Assembly: GCA_023410055.1 (NCBI GenBank)
Contig: JAEYQK010000008.1
Location: forward strand, 1 to 59,118
Direction: 5' to 3'
Source of the DNA: Acidobacteriota bacterium
Lineage (GTDB): Bacteria > Acidobacteriota > Terriglobia > Terriglobales > Acidobacteriaceae
DNA length: 59,118 bases
In this document: positions 25,822 through 33,081 of the stretch, in pieces
Layout: every line of letters begins with the position of its first letter
Numbering within the stretch: the first letter of the stretch is position 1
Position numbers and translations under genes: made by a program
The notes under the pieces: generated by a model
Told to the model about the DNA's origin: nothing
The model's input: only the letters and a program-made list of their open reading frames with translations
The model's database searches: none

Positions 25822-27036
25822 TTAGTCGCTGGCTGCCGCCGAAGCATTCGCCATGTGCACCGACATTTGCCGCACAACGCGCTCCTGCTGCTCTGCCGTG
25901 ATCGTCGGAAACATCGGCAACGAGGCAATCTCGAGCGCGGCCTTTTCCGCCACGGGAAACTCGCCTTCTGAATAGCCGAGTCCTGAGTACGCTTTCTGAA
26001 GATGCAGCGGAATCGGATAGTGAATACCCGTCCCAATCCCAGCAGCGTCGAGAGATTCGCGCAACCGATCGCGGTTGTCGCAGCGAACGACATAGAGGTG
26101 ATATACAGCCTTTGACCAATTTGGCTCTGTTGGCGTAACCACCGGTAGTCCCGCTTCGGCGAAGAGTTGGTTATATCGCGTTGCCGCTTCACGTCGGGCT
26201 GTATTCCATTCTGCCAGTCGTGCCAGCTTAACGCTCAAGAAGCCCGCCTGAATCGAGTCCAGCCGGCCGTTGTAGCCTTCAACATCGTGGTAGTACTTCT
26301 GCGCCTGGCCGTGATCGCGGAGTTGACGACATAATCTCGCAACGTGCTCGTCATTCGTAGTGATCGCACCAGCTTCGCCACACGCACCCAAATTTTTCCC
26401 CGGATAGAAACTAAACGCAGCGGCGTGCCCCATCGAACCGGCCTTGCACCAGCGATTCTGCTTCTTCGAGAAGTACTCGGCTCCGTGCGCCTGGCATGCA
26501 TCCTCAATCACTACCAACTGGTATCTTTCTGCAAGTTCGAGGATCGCATCCATGTCGGCCATCTGCCCATATAGGTGCACTGGAATAATGGCCGCGACTC
26601 GCTTTCCCGAACGCCGACTCATCAATCTGCCGCTCCGTTCATCCCAGGTACAGTGCGAATCGAGGTGGGTACGGAGCTTCGCGGCATCCATGTTGTACGT
26701 TCGTTCGTCGACGTCCACAAACTCCGGCACTGCACCCGCCTGCGAGATCGCCTCAGTTGTAGCAATAAAGGTGTTCGGAACCGTAATAACCACATCGCCC
26801 GAACCCACTCCTGCTGCTATCAGCGCAAATCGCAATGCATCCGTGCCGCTGTTTACGCCTATGCAGTAGCTAGTCTCAGAAAAGGCTGCAAACGCATTCT
26901 CGAACTGGTCGAGCGTCTTCCCACCAATGAAGCCGGCTGTCTTCAACGCCGCGCGAACTACTTCCATCAATTCGTTCTCAAGTTCACGGTGCGGCGTTAC
27001 CAGATCCAGAAATGGAATGTTATCGTTCGTCTTCAT
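25822..27036 (-). CDS. DegT/DnrJ/EryC1/StrS PLP aminotransferase, copy 2
   Basis: 404 residues. The fold opens IPFLDLVTPHREL; SGTDALRFALIAAGVGSGD, IEDACQAHGAEY and the lysine block FYPGKNLGACGEAG are all present, so the enzyme should be active. Only about half of the positions seem shared with copy 1, including loop differences near residues 120-150 (an insertion with TWDERSGRLMSRR), so it likely uses another substrate or is an old duplicate. AAGGAG lies 4 nt before the ATG, which overlaps the stop of the acetyltransferase (ATGA). Confidence 0.87.
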   Translation of the reverse strand: MKTNDNIPFLDLVTPHRELENELMEVVRAALKTAGFIGGKTLDQFENAFAAFSETSYCIGVNSGTDALRFALIAAGVGSGDVVITVPNTFIATTEAISQAGAVPEFVDVDERTYNMDAAKLRTHLDSHCTWDERSGRLMSRRSGKRVAAIIPVHLYGQMADMDAILELAERYQLVVIEDACQAHGAEYFSKKQNRWCKAGSMGHAAAFSFYPGKNLGACGEAGAITTNDEHVARLCRQLRDHGQAQKYYHDVEGYNGRLDSIQAGFLSVKLARLAEWNTARREAATRYNQLFAEAGLPVVTPTEPNWSKAVYHLYVVRCDNRDRLRESLDAAGIGTGIHYPIPLHLQKAYSGLGYSEGEFPVAEKAALEIASLPMFPTITAEQQERVVRQMSVHMANASAAASD

Positions 27037-27530
27037 TTGGCTCCTTGTGCATTGGCCGCAATCTTCCGCAGCACGCGCGCAGGATTACCGGCCACAATCG
27101 TGTTCGCCGGTACATCTTTCGTGACTACGCTCCCAGCACCCACAATCGCATTTTCGCCAATCGTGATCTTCGAGAGGATCGTGGAACCGGACCCAATCGA
27201 CGCCCCCTTGCTAACCAGCGTCGCCTCCACTCTCCAGTCTTGCTCCGTCTGCAACTGCCCGTCGGCGTTGGTGGCACGGGGATAGCTGTCGTTGATAAAC
27301 ACGACCCCGTGTCCAATGAACACGTTGTCTTCAATCGTCACGCCTTCACAAACAAATGTGTGACTGGATATCTTGCATCGTTTGCCGATTCGCGCATTCT
27401 TCTGAACTTCGACGAAAGCACCGATCTTCGTCTCGTCCCCGATCTCACATCCGTAGAGATTGATGAACTTGGAAAGACGCACATCTTTCCCCAGCTTCAC
27501 GTCCGGCGCAATGCTCACAAACTCAGTCAT
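27033..27530 (-). CDS. Hexapeptide N-acetyltransferase (WbpD/WlbB-like), copy 2
   Basis: 165 residues from the ATG at 27530 (AGGTG 3 nt upstream). Compact left-handed beta-helix: VKLGKDVRLSKFINLYGCEIG, IGKRCKISSHTF, SIGSGSTILSKITIGENAIVGAGSVVT, ending AGNPARVLRK. The segment HGVVFINDSYPRA contains the His/Asn pair of WbpD/WlbB active sites. It is embedded between its oxidoreductase and aminotransferase partners, as in wlbABC operons. Confidence 0.86.
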   Translation of the reverse strand: MTEFVSIAPDVKLGKDVRLSKFINLYGCEIGDETKIGAFVEVQKNARIGKRCKISSHTFVCEGVTIEDNVFIGHGVVFINDSYPRATNADGQLQTEQDWRVEATLVSKGASIGSGSTILSKITIGENAIVGAGSVVTKDVPANTIVAGNPARVLRKIAANAQGAK

Positions 27531-28569
27531 TTGCACCTACCACTGCTGCTTTGGGCCTGCCATTACCAGCGAGCAGAACGGCTTCGCCTCGCTTCTTCAG
27601 CGATTGTTCCGCGGCCTCCAGCATTTTGACGACCTTAAGCCCCGCAACGCCGTCATTGATCGGTACCGTATCTTCATCGATACACTTTAGGAAGTACTTC
27701 AGCTCCATTTGCAGAGCTTCCGTCACTTCTACCTGTGGAGCCCACATGTCCCCAGAGCGGTAGCTAACCAGCAGCTTGTACATGCCTTCTTGCGACCTGA
27801 TCGCCACGCCTTTGTCGTAGATCTTCACCTTCTCATCTGCTTCCAGGTCGTTCCATACCAACATCTTCTTCTCGCCGCCAATGAGAGTTGTTCGAACCTT
27901 GACCGGCGATAACCAGTTGACGTTGATGTGAGCGATGACGTTTCCGGGGAAGTAGATGGTCATGAACGCAATGTCTTCGTGGCCGTTCAGGTGGCTCTGC
28001 CCGGTCGCCACTACCGCCTCTGGTTCCATGTCGATCACGTAATTCATGATCGCCAGGTCGTGTGGCGCCAAGTCCCAGACCACATTCACGTCGTGTTGAA
28101 ATAACCCAAGATTCACGCGGGTTGAATCGTAGTAGTACAGCTTTCCGAGTGTACCGTCGTTGACCAGTTGATGGATCTTCCGCACCGCGCCCGTGAACAG
28201 GAATGTGTGATCCACCATGATCTTCAGGTTTCGTTTTTCGGCGATTTCAATCAGATGCTCGGCCTGTTCGGCCGTGCAGGTAAATGGTTTCTCAACGAAT
28301 ACGTGCTTGCCATTCCTCAGCGCCGCTTCGGTAAGCTCGTGATGCGTCCAAACCGGCGTGATCACGGCTACGACATCGATCTCTGGAGAACAGATCAATT
28401 CCATCGCGTCCGTTGTGACCGGAATCCCCGGATTCATCTTCTGTGCGCGTTTCAACGCCGCCGGATTCCCGTCACAGATCATCGCGACACGCGATCCATC
28501 AAGAGAACGGAAGTTCCGGACGATGTTGGGGCCCCAATACCCGTAGCCGATAACACCTACACGAACCAT
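27523..28569 (-). CDS. Gfo/Idh/MocA oxidoreductase (WbpB/WlbA-like), copy 2
   Basis: 348 residues. Rossmann start VRVGVIGYGYWGPNIVRNF, VEKPFTCTAEQAE for the EKP motif and HDLAIMNYVI in the C-terminal domain. It aligns by eye with copy 1 through much of its length (RVNLG, APHD, VRxTxIxGxxKMxVxxDxE). GGGGG precedes the ATG at 28569. WbpB/WlbA oxidise the C3 hydroxyl of UDP-GlcNAcA with a tightly bound NAD. This gene starts the biosynthetic set just after the phosphoglycosyl transferase. Confidence 0.86.
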   Translation of the reverse strand: MVRVGVIGYGYWGPNIVRNFRSLDGSRVAMICDGNPAALKRAQKMNPGIPVTTDAMELICSPEIDVVAVITPVWTHHELTEAALRNGKHVFVEKPFTCTAEQAEHLIEIAEKRNLKIMVDHTFLFTGAVRKIHQLVNDGTLGKLYYYDSTRVNLGLFQHDVNVVWDLAPHDLAIMNYVIDMEPEAVVATGQSHLNGHEDIAFMTIYFPGNVIAHINVNWLSPVKVRTTLIGGEKKMLVWNDLEADEKVKIYDKGVAIRSQEGMYKLLVSYRSGDMWAPQVEVTEALQMELKYFLKCIDEDTVPINDGVAGLKVVKMLEAAEQSLKKRGEAVLLAGNGRPKAAVVGAND

Positions 28570-28624
28570 TTCGCCCCCGTTACTAATAGCTTGTTAGCGT
28601 TGCATGGAGTTGACCGGTGATCGG

Positions 28625-29680
28625 TCAGTAAGCACCGTTCCCGGAGATAACAGCCTTTGGCGTCTGCAACAGGATCTTGACATCCAGCAGTAGTGAGAAC
28701 TGCTCCACGTATCGAAGATCCATGCGCACCATCTCGTCAAACGTCGTTCGACTCCGGCCATTCACCTGCCACAGACCAGTGATTCCCGGTCTCGCTTCGA
28801 GAATCCGCCGCCGATGCCAAGTGTCATACTTTTCCACTTCGTAGGGCAGCGGTGGACGCGGCCCTACCAGCGACATTTCCCCCTTGAGCACATTCAGGAA
28901 CTGCGGCACCTCGTCCAGACTTGTCTTTCGAAGGAATCGACCAATGGGCGTGATCCGCGGGTCATTCGTAATCTTGAAGACCGGGCTGTCAGCGTTCCCT
29001 TTCTTGCCCTCACCGGAGATGAACTGCGTCACATAGGCTTTGTGAATCTCCGAATCCGAGTTCACGTGCATGGACCTGAACTTCAGGAACATGAACGGCT
29101 GCGAGAACTGCCCAATCCGAGTCTGCCGGAAAAATATCGGGCCCTTGGACGTCAACTTGATCGCAATCGCAATGGCGAGAAATGCTGGCGAAAACAGGAT
29201 GAGAGCAAACAGGCTACCTGCAATGTCCAGAGCCCGCTTCAGCCCCCTGACGGCCTTCTTCTTTTCATATCTGACTTTCAGGTCGGGATAGAGTGTCAGA
29301 TCCGTGCCGTTTTGATCGCCGCTCGCTGGGGGGAACAAATGAAACATGATGTCGACCTGCGGCAATCCGCTCTCTGAAACCTCGCTCTGAACCGCCTCTC
29401 TTACGCGCGCCGTCACCGCATCAACCGCCTCACCAGCAGGCTCTCCAAGCTCCGTGAAGATCGCGCCGATCACTACGCCGTCCTGATACCAGCCCACCAG
29501 ATCGGTTTCCCGGGTCGATCGCAACAGCGCCGCTGAAAACCTTTCACGGGCAGCGATGCTCTCTTCGGAATCAAATACGCTCCAGCCGCTCAGCAAAACT
29601 AGGAGGAACTGCCTGCCCGAGCGCTCGCTGCGCTTGCGTTCCAGCACGAGCTGTTGGATGAACTGCTGTTCGTTCAACAT
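28625..29680 (-). CDS. Phosphoglycosyl transferase (bacterial sugar transferase) with degenerate GGDEF-like N-terminus
   Basis: 351 residues from the ATG at 29680; an earlier ATG at 29767 would add 29 basic residues and cannot be excluded. Residues 1-115 resemble a GGDEF domain (LERKRSERSG ... STRETDLVGWYQDGVVIGAIF), but WYQDGVV (64-70) replaces RYGGDEF, so no diguanylate cyclase activity is expected. The core from about residue 148 has one membrane helix (SLFALILFSPAFLAIAIAI) and the family blocks FRQTRIG, KFRSM, KTSLDEVPQF with the catalytic Asp-Glu, VGPRPP and GLWQVNGRS. It transfers a sugar-1-phosphate to undecaprenyl phosphate, the first step of repeat-unit synthesis. A 6-bp hairpin (28611-28627) begins at its stop codon. 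Confidence 0.87.
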   Translation of the reverse strand: MLNEQQFIQQLVLERKRSERSGRQFLLVLLSGWSVFDSEESIAARERFSAALLRSTRETDLVGWYQDGVVIGAIFTELGEPAGEAVDAVTARVREAVQSEVSESGLPQVDIMFHLFPPASGDQNGTDLTLYPDLKVRYEKKKAVRGLKRALDIAGSLFALILFSPAFLAIAIAIKLTSKGPIFFRQTRIGQFSQPFMFLKFRSMHVNSDSEIHKAYVTQFISGEGKKGNADSPVFKITNDPRITPIGRFLRKTSLDEVPQFLNVLKGEMSLVGPRPPLPYEVEKYDTWHRRRILEARPGITGLWQVNGRSRTTFDEMVRMDLRYVEQFSLLLDVKILLQTPKAVISGNGAY

Positions 29681-30063
29681 TTCTCGCTTACCTGCCGACT
29701 CCCCTCGAGCCGCAGCTTTTACCAACGACGACTTGCGTTGCCATCCTTGCCTTGCCAAAGCACACATATGGTTTCTCTTTCTTGTCAGTATTGTTGCGTG
29801 ATATGACCCGGGTCGAAGGGGGGAGGAAATGGCCAGCCATAACTTGCTCGCTCATGTCGCTCGACCCGAGATATTGAAGAAGGGCTGAGTCCGACCTGCT
29901 GACTAGCTCCTCCTGGCAGCCATGACCGCTCTCTTCTGAACGCGGTCGTTCCGAATGGAGTTCCCGCCTGCCACCGGGACTCAAATGTCCTTGCGTCGGT
30001 GCACCAACTCCGTGATCCCGTAGTCGCCGCGTCCCGAGGACTTCAGCCTACGATTCCGCACGA
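29681..30063 (-). promoter_or_regulatory. Structured leader between upxY-like gene and the biosynthetic genes
   Basis: A 383-bp stretch without a convincing gene. It holds an 8-bp inverted repeat, CGGGTCGA (29809-29816) and TCGACCCG (29861-29868), overlapping a palindrome GACCCGGGTC (29805-29814), and a second hairpin with arms at 29922-29929 and 29942-29949 (core GACCGC/GCGGTC, 12-nt loop). In UpxY/RfaH systems the antiterminator loads in such leaders and lets RNA polymerase read long polysaccharide operons. I did not find an ops/JUMPstart motif. The stretch may also contain a promoter I cannot define. Confidence 0.4.
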
Positions 30064-30630
30064 CTACGCCCGATACTCCGGGACACTCAGGACCTCTACG
30101 CCGTATCCTTCGACGCTAACCGAAATCGACCTTTGTATGCTCTCGATTGAAATCACCAGGCGACGGCTGCCGTTTACTGCCGTGAGTATGCCTTCGATTC
30201 CGTTCAAAGCACCACCCCGCAGCCGCACTCTCTGCCCGACCGACAGGAACGCGTGTTCGGAGAACGGGACATCGCTCTGCAGCAGCGCGCGAACCGCGTC
30301 AATCTGCTCATCTGGTATCGCCTCGCCCAGCCGGTGGTCGCCAACGAAATCAATCACGCCGTTCACCTTCAGCACATCGAGTCGCGCTTCCGGAGTCCGT
30401 ATGATCCGCACGAATGCGTAACACGAGAACAACGGTAACTCGACTTGCTTACGGCGATCGCTCCAGCAGCGGGTCGCAGTCACAACGGGCATGTATGCGT
30501 CGATGCCGCGGCGCTGCAATTCGGCCAAAACCTTCTTCTCGTGCCTCGCGCGGGTCTGAACTGCGTACCAATTGGGTTGGTTCGGCCCAATCGCCAGCAT
30601 CGTTCCCATAACCGCCTGCGCGTCACTCAT
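30064..30630 (-). CDS. NusG-family specialised antiterminator (UpxY/RfaH-like)
   Basis: 188 residues from the ATG at 30630, chosen because GGAG precedes it closely and the NGN domain starts soon after; the frame is open 71 codons further upstream without sense. NWYAVQTRARHEKKVLAELQ begins the NGN domain (from residue 20) and SVGQRVRLRGGALNGIEGIL is the KOW motif near residue 140. Such paralogues of NusG travel with RNA polymerase and suppress pausing or termination in one target operon. Its place as first gene before 27 kb of same-strand polysaccharide genes fits that exactly. Confidence 0.87.
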   Translation of the reverse strand: MSDAQAVMGTMLAIGPNQPNWYAVQTRARHEKKVLAELQRRGIDAYMPVVTATRCWSDRRKQVELPLFSCYAFVRIIRTPEARLDVLKVNGVIDFVGDHRLGEAIPDEQIDAVRALLQSDVPFSEHAFLSVGQRVRLRGGALNGIEGILTAVNGSRRLVISIESIQRSISVSVEGYGVEVLSVPEYRA

Positions 30631-30964
30631 AGCTCCGCCCTCTGAGTCCCATTCAGCGACCCGATGAGTTCCAGAACGGATCCAAGTGCCGACTGCAAAA
30701 TGAAGCAAAACCGCGGCACTTCTTGCCGTCTGCGCCAAAAGATTGCAGTCAGGCGACCAAATCCAGACCCGTTCTGACGAGCTTTTGTTGCAAGATTGTG
30801 AACAAAATCCCGCCAACAAAAGGCCTAAGCGCTTTATTTTCAATACAACTGGCTATTTGGTGAAAAGTTCGGTCGCGTGATGGTGGAAAACACTTGCACT
30901 CACTGGCAAGAAAGTCCGTCGCAAGCGTGAGGAAAGAAGGATCAAGCACATGTGCCGCGAACAG
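30631..30964 (-). promoter_or_regulatory. Intergenic region upstream of the upxY-like gene with a 25-bp dyad
   Basis: This 334-bp gap probably holds the promoter of the polysaccharide operon. An inverted repeat TTTTGTT (30783-30789), 11-nt spacer, AACAAAA (30801-30807) looks like an operator, about 150 bp before the start codon. AT-rich sequence at 30830-30860 could hold a -10 element, but no convincing -35/-10 pair or sigma54 motif was found. Confidence 0.35.
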
Positions 30965-30982
30965 CTAATTCACGGCACATGT
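30948..30982 (-). terminator. 10-bp perfect hairpin across the response-regulator stop codon
   Basis: ACATGTGCCG (30948-30957) and CGGCACATGT (30973-30982) are exact reverse complements around a 15-nt loop that contains the TAG stop at 30965. The sequence after it on the minus strand is pyrimidine-rich rather than a U-run. It may end or attenuate transcription from the response regulator gene before the upxY-like gene. Confidence 0.45.
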
Positions 30983-31648
30983 TTGGAACGACTGCCTGAG
31001 TCGTGCACGCTGCCGCGCGCCCAGTCGAAGGAATTCAAAGCCGTAAACATTCCTGACTCGATACAGGACCTGAGCCTCGGCCTTGAGAGATTTAAGACGT
31101 GGCTCGAGAAATCGGATGAGCACATTCTCTCCTACCGGCACCTCGCCATCGAGTATTCCTCCCAACCCACCCTCGGCAATTGTTGTCGACCGGCCGTGTA
31201 GATTCTTTGCTGAACTCGAATTCGTCGGCGTCAATATAAACGGAAATTCGACAGGATAGCGGATAAAACGCCGAGTGTCAGTTCTACGTTGTTGTATCGT
31301 GGCACGTTCGAGCGAGGTAAAAAGCGCCTCAACCCCGCTGTCCTTGCTGATTACAGCGTTCGCAACAGCCCTCGCCTCGGCTGGTACGGCATCTGCTGCT
31401 CCTGTGCAAATCACTATCGGCGTCTGAGGCTGTTGTCGGTTCACTTCGATCGCAAGTTCGCCAGCTTCCAAGTCCGGCAGAAAACAATCAAGCACTGCGG
31501 CGTCGAACTGACGTTCCGTCGCGCGTCTCACGCCCTCCGTGCCGATTGTCTCCGAAACAACCGCGTATCCGAATGCCTTTAAGTAGGAAGACAGCATCCC
31601 CAAGAAAAGCTCATCGTCATCTACGCATAGGACGATCTTCTCGTTCAT
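30965..31648 (-). CDS. Response regulator with C-terminal PilZ-like domain
   Basis: 227 residues from the ATG at 31648 (GGAGG 12 nt upstream). The receiver domain (1-120) has the acidic pocket DDD at 10-12, phospho-acceptor D54 in VLDCFLPD, the Thr in VICTGAAD and the Lys in VISKD, so it should be phosphorylatable. From about residue 128 comes a PilZ-like beta-barrel: RRFIR gives the RxxxR motif, but the second motif reads AEGGLGG instead of (D/N)xSxxG, so c-di-GMP binding may be weak or lost. No DNA-binding domain is present. Position next to the antiterminator and polysaccharide operon suggests post-translational control of that pathway. No histidine kinase is encoded nearby. Confidence 0.83.
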   Translation of the reverse strand: MNEKIVLCVDDDELFLGMLSSYLKAFGYAVVSETIGTEGVRRATERQFDAAVLDCFLPDLEAGELAIEVNRQQPQTPIVICTGAADAVPAEARAVANAVISKDSGVEALFTSLERATIQQRRTDTRRFIRYPVEFPFILTPTNSSSAKNLHGRSTTIAEGGLGGILDGEVPVGENVLIRFLEPRLKSLKAEAQVLYRVRNVYGFEFLRLGARQRARLRQSFQTCAVN

Positions 31649-31756
31649 GACTTTGCATGTCCTCCGCGGGGAAATTAATATTCCGTCCGTCAGCCTTGTC
31701 GTTCTAACTAATCGAGGCAAGCAAGGAAGAAAACGAAACTTAACAAACTTAATTCC

Positions 31757-32755
31757 TCACGGGCCTGGTATCACAACTCCCGTTGCACTTGAATAGCCAC
31801 TCTCGACACTCCCTGCCGCGACCGAGGTCACCGCGTACCAGTACGTCTGGCCGGCAACCACCCCCGAATCACTAAATGTCGTGACAGGCACGATATTCGC
31901 GTTCAATTTCGCATACGAGCCGGACTGCTGAGCTGATCGATAAACGTTGTATCCAACGACGGCCGATGCACTTGCAGTCCATGTAAGGCTTACGGTATGG
32001 CTCATGGCGGCAACCGCCGTCCCGGTCATGGGAATCACCGTATCGGTCCCCCCCCCGTTCACTCGCAGCAGTACCGAGCCACTCGCACTACCGGCGTTCG
32101 TTGGAGTGAAAGTGACGGTGAACGTGACCTGTTGTCCCGCTGCAACCGTGGCCGGTATCGCAAGCCCGCTCAGGCCGAATCCCGGCCCACTCGTGCTCGC
32201 TGACGAGATCGTGAGAGCGTCCGTCCCAGTATTGCTGAACTGGATCGTCTGCGAGTTCGACTTGCCCACCACCACGCTGCCGAACGAAACCTGTGTGGGC
32301 GACACCCCAAACTGTGAGTTGGCGACTCCCGTGCCGCTCAGCGAGACGCTATGAGGGCTTCCGATGCCACTGTCCGATATGCTCAGCAGGCCCGTTCTCG
32401 CGCCGGCCGCCGTCGGAAAAAAAGTCAGGGTAACGACGCAACTGGCTCCGGCCGCCAAACTCGTTCCGCAAGTATTCGTCTGGCTGAAGTCGCCGCTGGT
32501 TTGGATGCTACTGATTGCCGCCGGTCCGTCGCCCGTGTTCTTTAGTTCGACTGTTTTGGTCGTGCCGGTGGTGTTTAGGGTCTGTGTTCCGAAGGTAATC
32601 GCAGATGGGGTAAAACTGATCGACGCAGTTAACGTGCTCCTCGTGCTGGTCACCGTGCCGCCGCCTCCGCCACCGCAACCCAACATGCCCAATACGAATC
32701 CTGCGGAGACAATCCCCGCCACAATCCGACACAGACGGACGCGGAGTTCTCGCAC
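31757..32755 (-). CDS. Lipoprotein with two choice-of-anchor D domains and a C-terminal Fn3 domain
   Basis: 332 residues from a GTG at 32755 with GGAGG 4 nt upstream. The N-terminus is a lipoprotein signal with lipobox LGMLGC followed by a poly-Gly linker, so the mature protein is probably anchored to a membrane. Two ASPM/SPD-2/Hydin-type domains follow (ITFGTQTLNTTGTTKTVELKN and VSFGSVVVGKSNSQTIQFSN), then a fibronectin III module (VGYNVYRS ... SGSYAKLN ... YWYAVTSVAAGS). These are adhesion or spacer modules; no catalytic domain is visible. The C-terminal Fn3 is closely similar to that of the phosphoesterase upstream. Confidence 0.82.
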   Translation of the reverse strand: MRELRVRLCRIVAGIVSAGFVLGMLGCGGGGGGTVTSTRSTLTASISFTPSAITFGTQTLNTTGTTKTVELKNTGDGPAAISSIQTSGDFSQTNTCGTSLAAGASCVVTLTFFPTAAGARTGLLSISDSGIGSPHSVSLSGTGVANSQFGVSPTQVSFGSVVVGKSNSQTIQFSNTGTDALTISSASTSGPGFGLSGLAIPATVAAGQQVTFTVTFTPTNAGSASGSVLLRVNGGGTDTVIPMTGTAVAAMSHTVSLTWTASASAVVGYNVYRSAQQSGSYAKLNANIVPVTTFSDSGVVAGQTYWYAVTSVAAGSVESGYSSATGVVIPGP

Positions 32756-33020
32756 TATTCCTCCGAAGGCACGCAGAGATACAAGGACGCGAACCTACAC
32801 GAATAACCAAACTAAGCCCGATTTCAGCCGGAGTTCTGCTTCCATTGTACTCACGTCAGCATCTTTTATTCCAACACGTAAGTTGTTGAAAACGCGAAAC
32901 TCAAAACAAATCTGCGATTTCAGACAGAGTAGGATTTTCAGCAACACTGGAAGAAATTTCTCGAACAGGACGCACCAGTTGGATTTAGGACTCCGCGGAA
33001 GAACTTCCTGCCACTAAAGC
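32756..33020 (-). promoter_or_regulatory. Intergenic region upstream of the lipoprotein gene
   Basis: 265 bp following a strong terminator, so the lipoprotein gene must have its own promoter here. AT-rich sequence at about 32850-32960 (including TTTTGAG, AAAAGATG and a small CAACA/TGTTG dyad near 32873-32889) is the likeliest location; no box pair could be assigned with confidence. Confidence 0.3.
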
Positions 33021-33059
33021 AAAAAGCGCCGTGCCGGATAGCAAATCCGCGCACGGCGC
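33021..33059 (-). terminator. Rho-independent terminator of the phosphoesterase gene
   Basis: GCGCCGTGC (33026-33034) pairs perfectly with GCACGGCGC (33051-33059); inside, CGGAT pairs with ATCCG, giving a 14-bp stem with one bulge and a 5-nt loop. On the minus strand it is followed at once by TTTTTGCTTT. It begins 22 nt after the stop codon at 33082. This is the clearest terminator in the window. Confidence 0.92.
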
Positions 33060-33081
33060 AAGTCATTCTTAGCGTCTACAA

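Noticed and set aside
29688..29984. Small minus-strand frame of 98 codons in the leader, possible leader peptide
   Set aside because: Composition changes along its length, no SD fits its start, and it overlaps the candidate longer start of the transferase; a shorter leader peptide remains possible but unsupported.
29681..30063. Search for an ops/JUMPstart element (GGCGGTAGC-like)
   Set aside because: No match was found on the minus strand in the leader.
30631..30964. Possible sigma54 promoter ahead of the antiterminator gene
   Set aside because: TGGC-like and TTGC-like pieces exist but never with the required GG-N10-GC spacing.
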